From an uncultured Acidobacteriota bacterium (lineage in GTDB: Bacteria; Acidobacteriota; Blastocatellia; Pyrinomonadales; Pyrinomonadaceae): a DNA stretch of 64,000 nt. Positions 62,560-64,000 of the stretch are shown piece after piece; the first letter of the stretch is position 1; each line of letters starts with the position of its first letter. Made by a program: the position numbers and the translations under genes. The notes below the pieces were generated by a model that was not told where the DNA came from, ran no database searches, and saw only the letters and a list, made by a program, of their open reading frames with translations. The stretch is from contig CALMYB010000007.1 of assembly GCA_937873515.1 (NCBI GenBank), forward strand, positions 62,001 to 126,000, written 5' to 3'.

Positions 62560-63333
62560 CTATTGGATCTCAAATTTGGCAGCGATCACGAATCGCACCT
62601 TCGTCGCCGTGAATCCAAGCGATGCGGAGTCGTCCGCTGAGGAGCCGCCATCCGATGAATCGTCCTTCGATCCGGACCTTCCAATAAGCTTGAACGGAAT
62701 GCTATTGTTGGAGTTAAGGACGCCGCTGCGAAAGTTGCTCACTTCCTGGCCGTCGATCACCCACGAATTTGTGGATTCTTCACCTTCCTTGATGCTGATG
62801 GCCTTTCCGACCTTTTCACCAATGGCATTCAGCAGGTAATCAGCTTTTGCCTTTGCGGCCTTTATCGCCTCGATCTTAACTTCGCGACGTATTTCGGTCA
62901 TCCGCGAATTGTCGGTCGCAATAAGGTCGAGTTTAGAAACATTTAGGCGATCCACAATATCCTGTAGCGGCAAGATCTTATTAAGATCTCGAACCTTCAG
63001 TCGATAATCTTTAGTTGCAAGGACATCCTTGAGTTTCTTCTGGCGAAAGAAGGTCGCTGAAATATCGAAGACCGAAAGATCTTTGGCAACATCGATACCG
63101 AGCTTTCGGAGTTCATCACGAAGCGCCGCTTCTTGGGCCTCGATCGTGATCTTTTCCTTCTTTTCGAGCCGCTCGGCAAGCGTGATCTTGAAAGTAAACT
63201 CGTCCGGTATGACCATCTGCTCGGCCGAGCCCGACACTTCGATCACACGGGGTTCGGGCTGGTTTGTTGTTTGAGCAAATACACCGCCCGCGAACAGGCA
63301 AAGTAGTATCGACAGGGATTGCAGGGTTCTCAT
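62560..63333 (-). CDS. SIMPL (DUF541) domain secreted protein
   Basis: The 257-residue protein has a signal peptide (MRTLQSLSILLCLFAGGVFAQ) and a SIMPL domain (RVIEVSGSAEQMVIPDEFTF, AIKAAKAKADYLLNAIGEKVG). SIMPL proteins are periplasmic or outer-membrane, with poorly defined roles. It lies 82 bp upstream of the Cys-rich membrane gene on the same strand. Confidence 0.8.
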   Translation of the reverse strand: MRTLQSLSILLCLFAGGVFAQTTNQPEPRVIEVSGSAEQMVIPDEFTFKITLAERLEKKEKITIEAQEAALRDELRKLGIDVAKDLSVFDISATFFRQKKLKDVLATKDYRLKVRDLNKILPLQDIVDRLNVSKLDLIATDNSRMTEIRREVKIEAIKAAKAKADYLLNAIGEKVGKAISIKEGEESTNSWVIDGQEVSNFRSGVLNSNNSIPFKLIGRSGSKDDSSDGGSSADDSASLGFTATKVRFVIAAKFEIQ

Positions 63334-63464
63334 AGTATATTCTCCAGGATCTGGGTCAGTTTTTGCTTTAGTTGCGTACAGCCCCCGGTCGGATGCCTGA
63401 GTCGAGATGATCGATCAATTCACATGCTTTCGTCGGGTGAGTTCGCCGTCCCTCATCAATATAT

Positions 63465-64000
63465 TCAGTTGTCGAAACCGAGGAAGAAACTTTCGTCTGC
63501 CCTCATTGAAGTTAATGTTTCATTAGACGCTCCGGAATTATTGGGATCTCTCCGGCGGAATGGTCTCTCGGGACTCAATCCTAAGGAATCGATGAATCCC
63601 GTGGGCGAGTTCCTGACATAACTATATCGATTGAACATTTGGGAATCTCTAAGCGGAGCGTTCGCTCGCAAAGGGTCAACCGAAGCAAACCGCCCGAGGT
63701 GGTTTGCATACATCCTTGCCTGGGCGAAGTCGAGGTCGGTTTCGGGGTCGCGTTCGTAGCCGGTGAATTGTTTTCTTACGGAATCGGCAGAGTAATTTAA
63801 TCCGGTTGTTCGCTGTGCAGTAAAAATTTCTTCGCCGAATGGGTGGTAATCGTGGCGGGCGATGACGGCGCCGGTTTGATCCGTATTGATTCTTGGGCTT
63901 CCGAGATGGTCGGATGTAAGATAGGCGACTTTTGCGTCTTGTGGTGCGGCGACGATAGTTGAATATTCGCCGATAGGTTTTCCACCCGCGTCATAGACAA
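63465..64000 (-). CDS. C-terminal part of an RHS protein (runs off the right edge)
   Basis: The minus-strand frame read from 63998 down to a TGA at 63465-63467 gives 177 residues. RHS shell motifs are visible (AYLTSDHLGSPRINTD, YHPFGEEIF, FTGYERDPETDLDFAQARM). The core is RFASVDPL rather than the FISEDP of the array at 19.7-26 kb, and the tail is short, with NSPTGFIDSLGLS. It represents a distinct RHS type; its N-terminus lies beyond the window. Confidence 0.8.
   Translation of the reverse strand, partial: VYDAGGKPIGEYSTIVAAPQDAKVAYLTSDHLGSPRINTDQTGAVIARHDYHPFGEEIFTAQRTTGLNYSADSVRKQFTGYERDPETDLDFAQARMYANHLGRFASVDPLRANAPLRDSQMFNRYSYVRNSPTGFIDSLGLSPERPFRRRDPNNSGASNETLTSMRADESFFLGFDN

Overview
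The window looks like a chromosomal segment of an Acidobacteriota member, most likely class Blastocatellia (Pyrinomonadaceae-like). This is an inference from family content: a VWFA-related protein, an OmpR-type winged-helix/TPR regulator, PD40 beta-propellers, FG-GAP and choice-of-anchor secreted proteins, many RHS fragments, and moderately high GC with dispersed palindromic repeats. No rRNA, tRNA or CRISPR array was seen.

Layout. 1-2.1 kb: end of an unidentified gene, then a dense mosaic of short palindromic repeats and an IS110-like transposase remnant running into a 9-bp minisatellite. 2.1-19.3 kb: mostly housekeeping. It holds two secreted nucleases, acpS, a YfiH/PgeF-type protein, a DsbD-N-like protein, rlmN, a sugar-nucleotide epimerase, an S41 protease, an RDD protein, a sigma/anti-sigma pair, an alpha/beta hydrolase, an AT-richer CoiA-like nuclease gene and fumC. 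19.4-26.3 kb: an accessory array of 5'-truncated RHS modules, displaced RHS C-terminal tails and small putative immunity genes, with an almost identical 1.1-kb direct repeat. 26.3-33.6 kb: a winged-helix/TPR regulator, a headless PD40 protein abutting a headless FG-GAP protein, and a YadA-head-like secreted protein. 33.6-41 kb: secreted and membrane proteins of mostly unknown role, including a partly duplicated module.

41.1-44.7 kb: a sulfur-transfer (persulfide) operon of rhodaneses and a metallo-beta-lactamase/rhodanese fusion, divergent from an ArsR regulator. It ends in a tiny membrane ORF whose UGA stop may be a selenocysteine codon. 44.9-53.8 kb: lpd, a DUF4160/DUF2442 pair, a gene broken by an in-frame TAG, serA, a TIGR01777 epimerase, a Ycf48-like propeller and nhaA. 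53.8-57.7 kb: two repeat clusters flanking an S9 peptidase; one carries a copy of the repeat from the left edge. 57.7-64 kb: a 2-oxoacid dehydrogenase E2 with two lipoyl domains, an OmpA-like protein, the VWFA protein, a Cys-rich membrane protein, a SIMPL protein and an RHS C-terminus leaving the right edge.

How the genes fit together. Lpd and the E2 protein can supply parts of a 2-oxoacid dehydrogenase, with fumC in the same central metabolism. The rhodanese/MBL operon with its ArsR regulator looks like a sulfide/persulfide response. The RHS array looks like a recombining store of toxin tails and immunity genes. It and the candidate small selenoprotein are the strongest leads for something undescribed.
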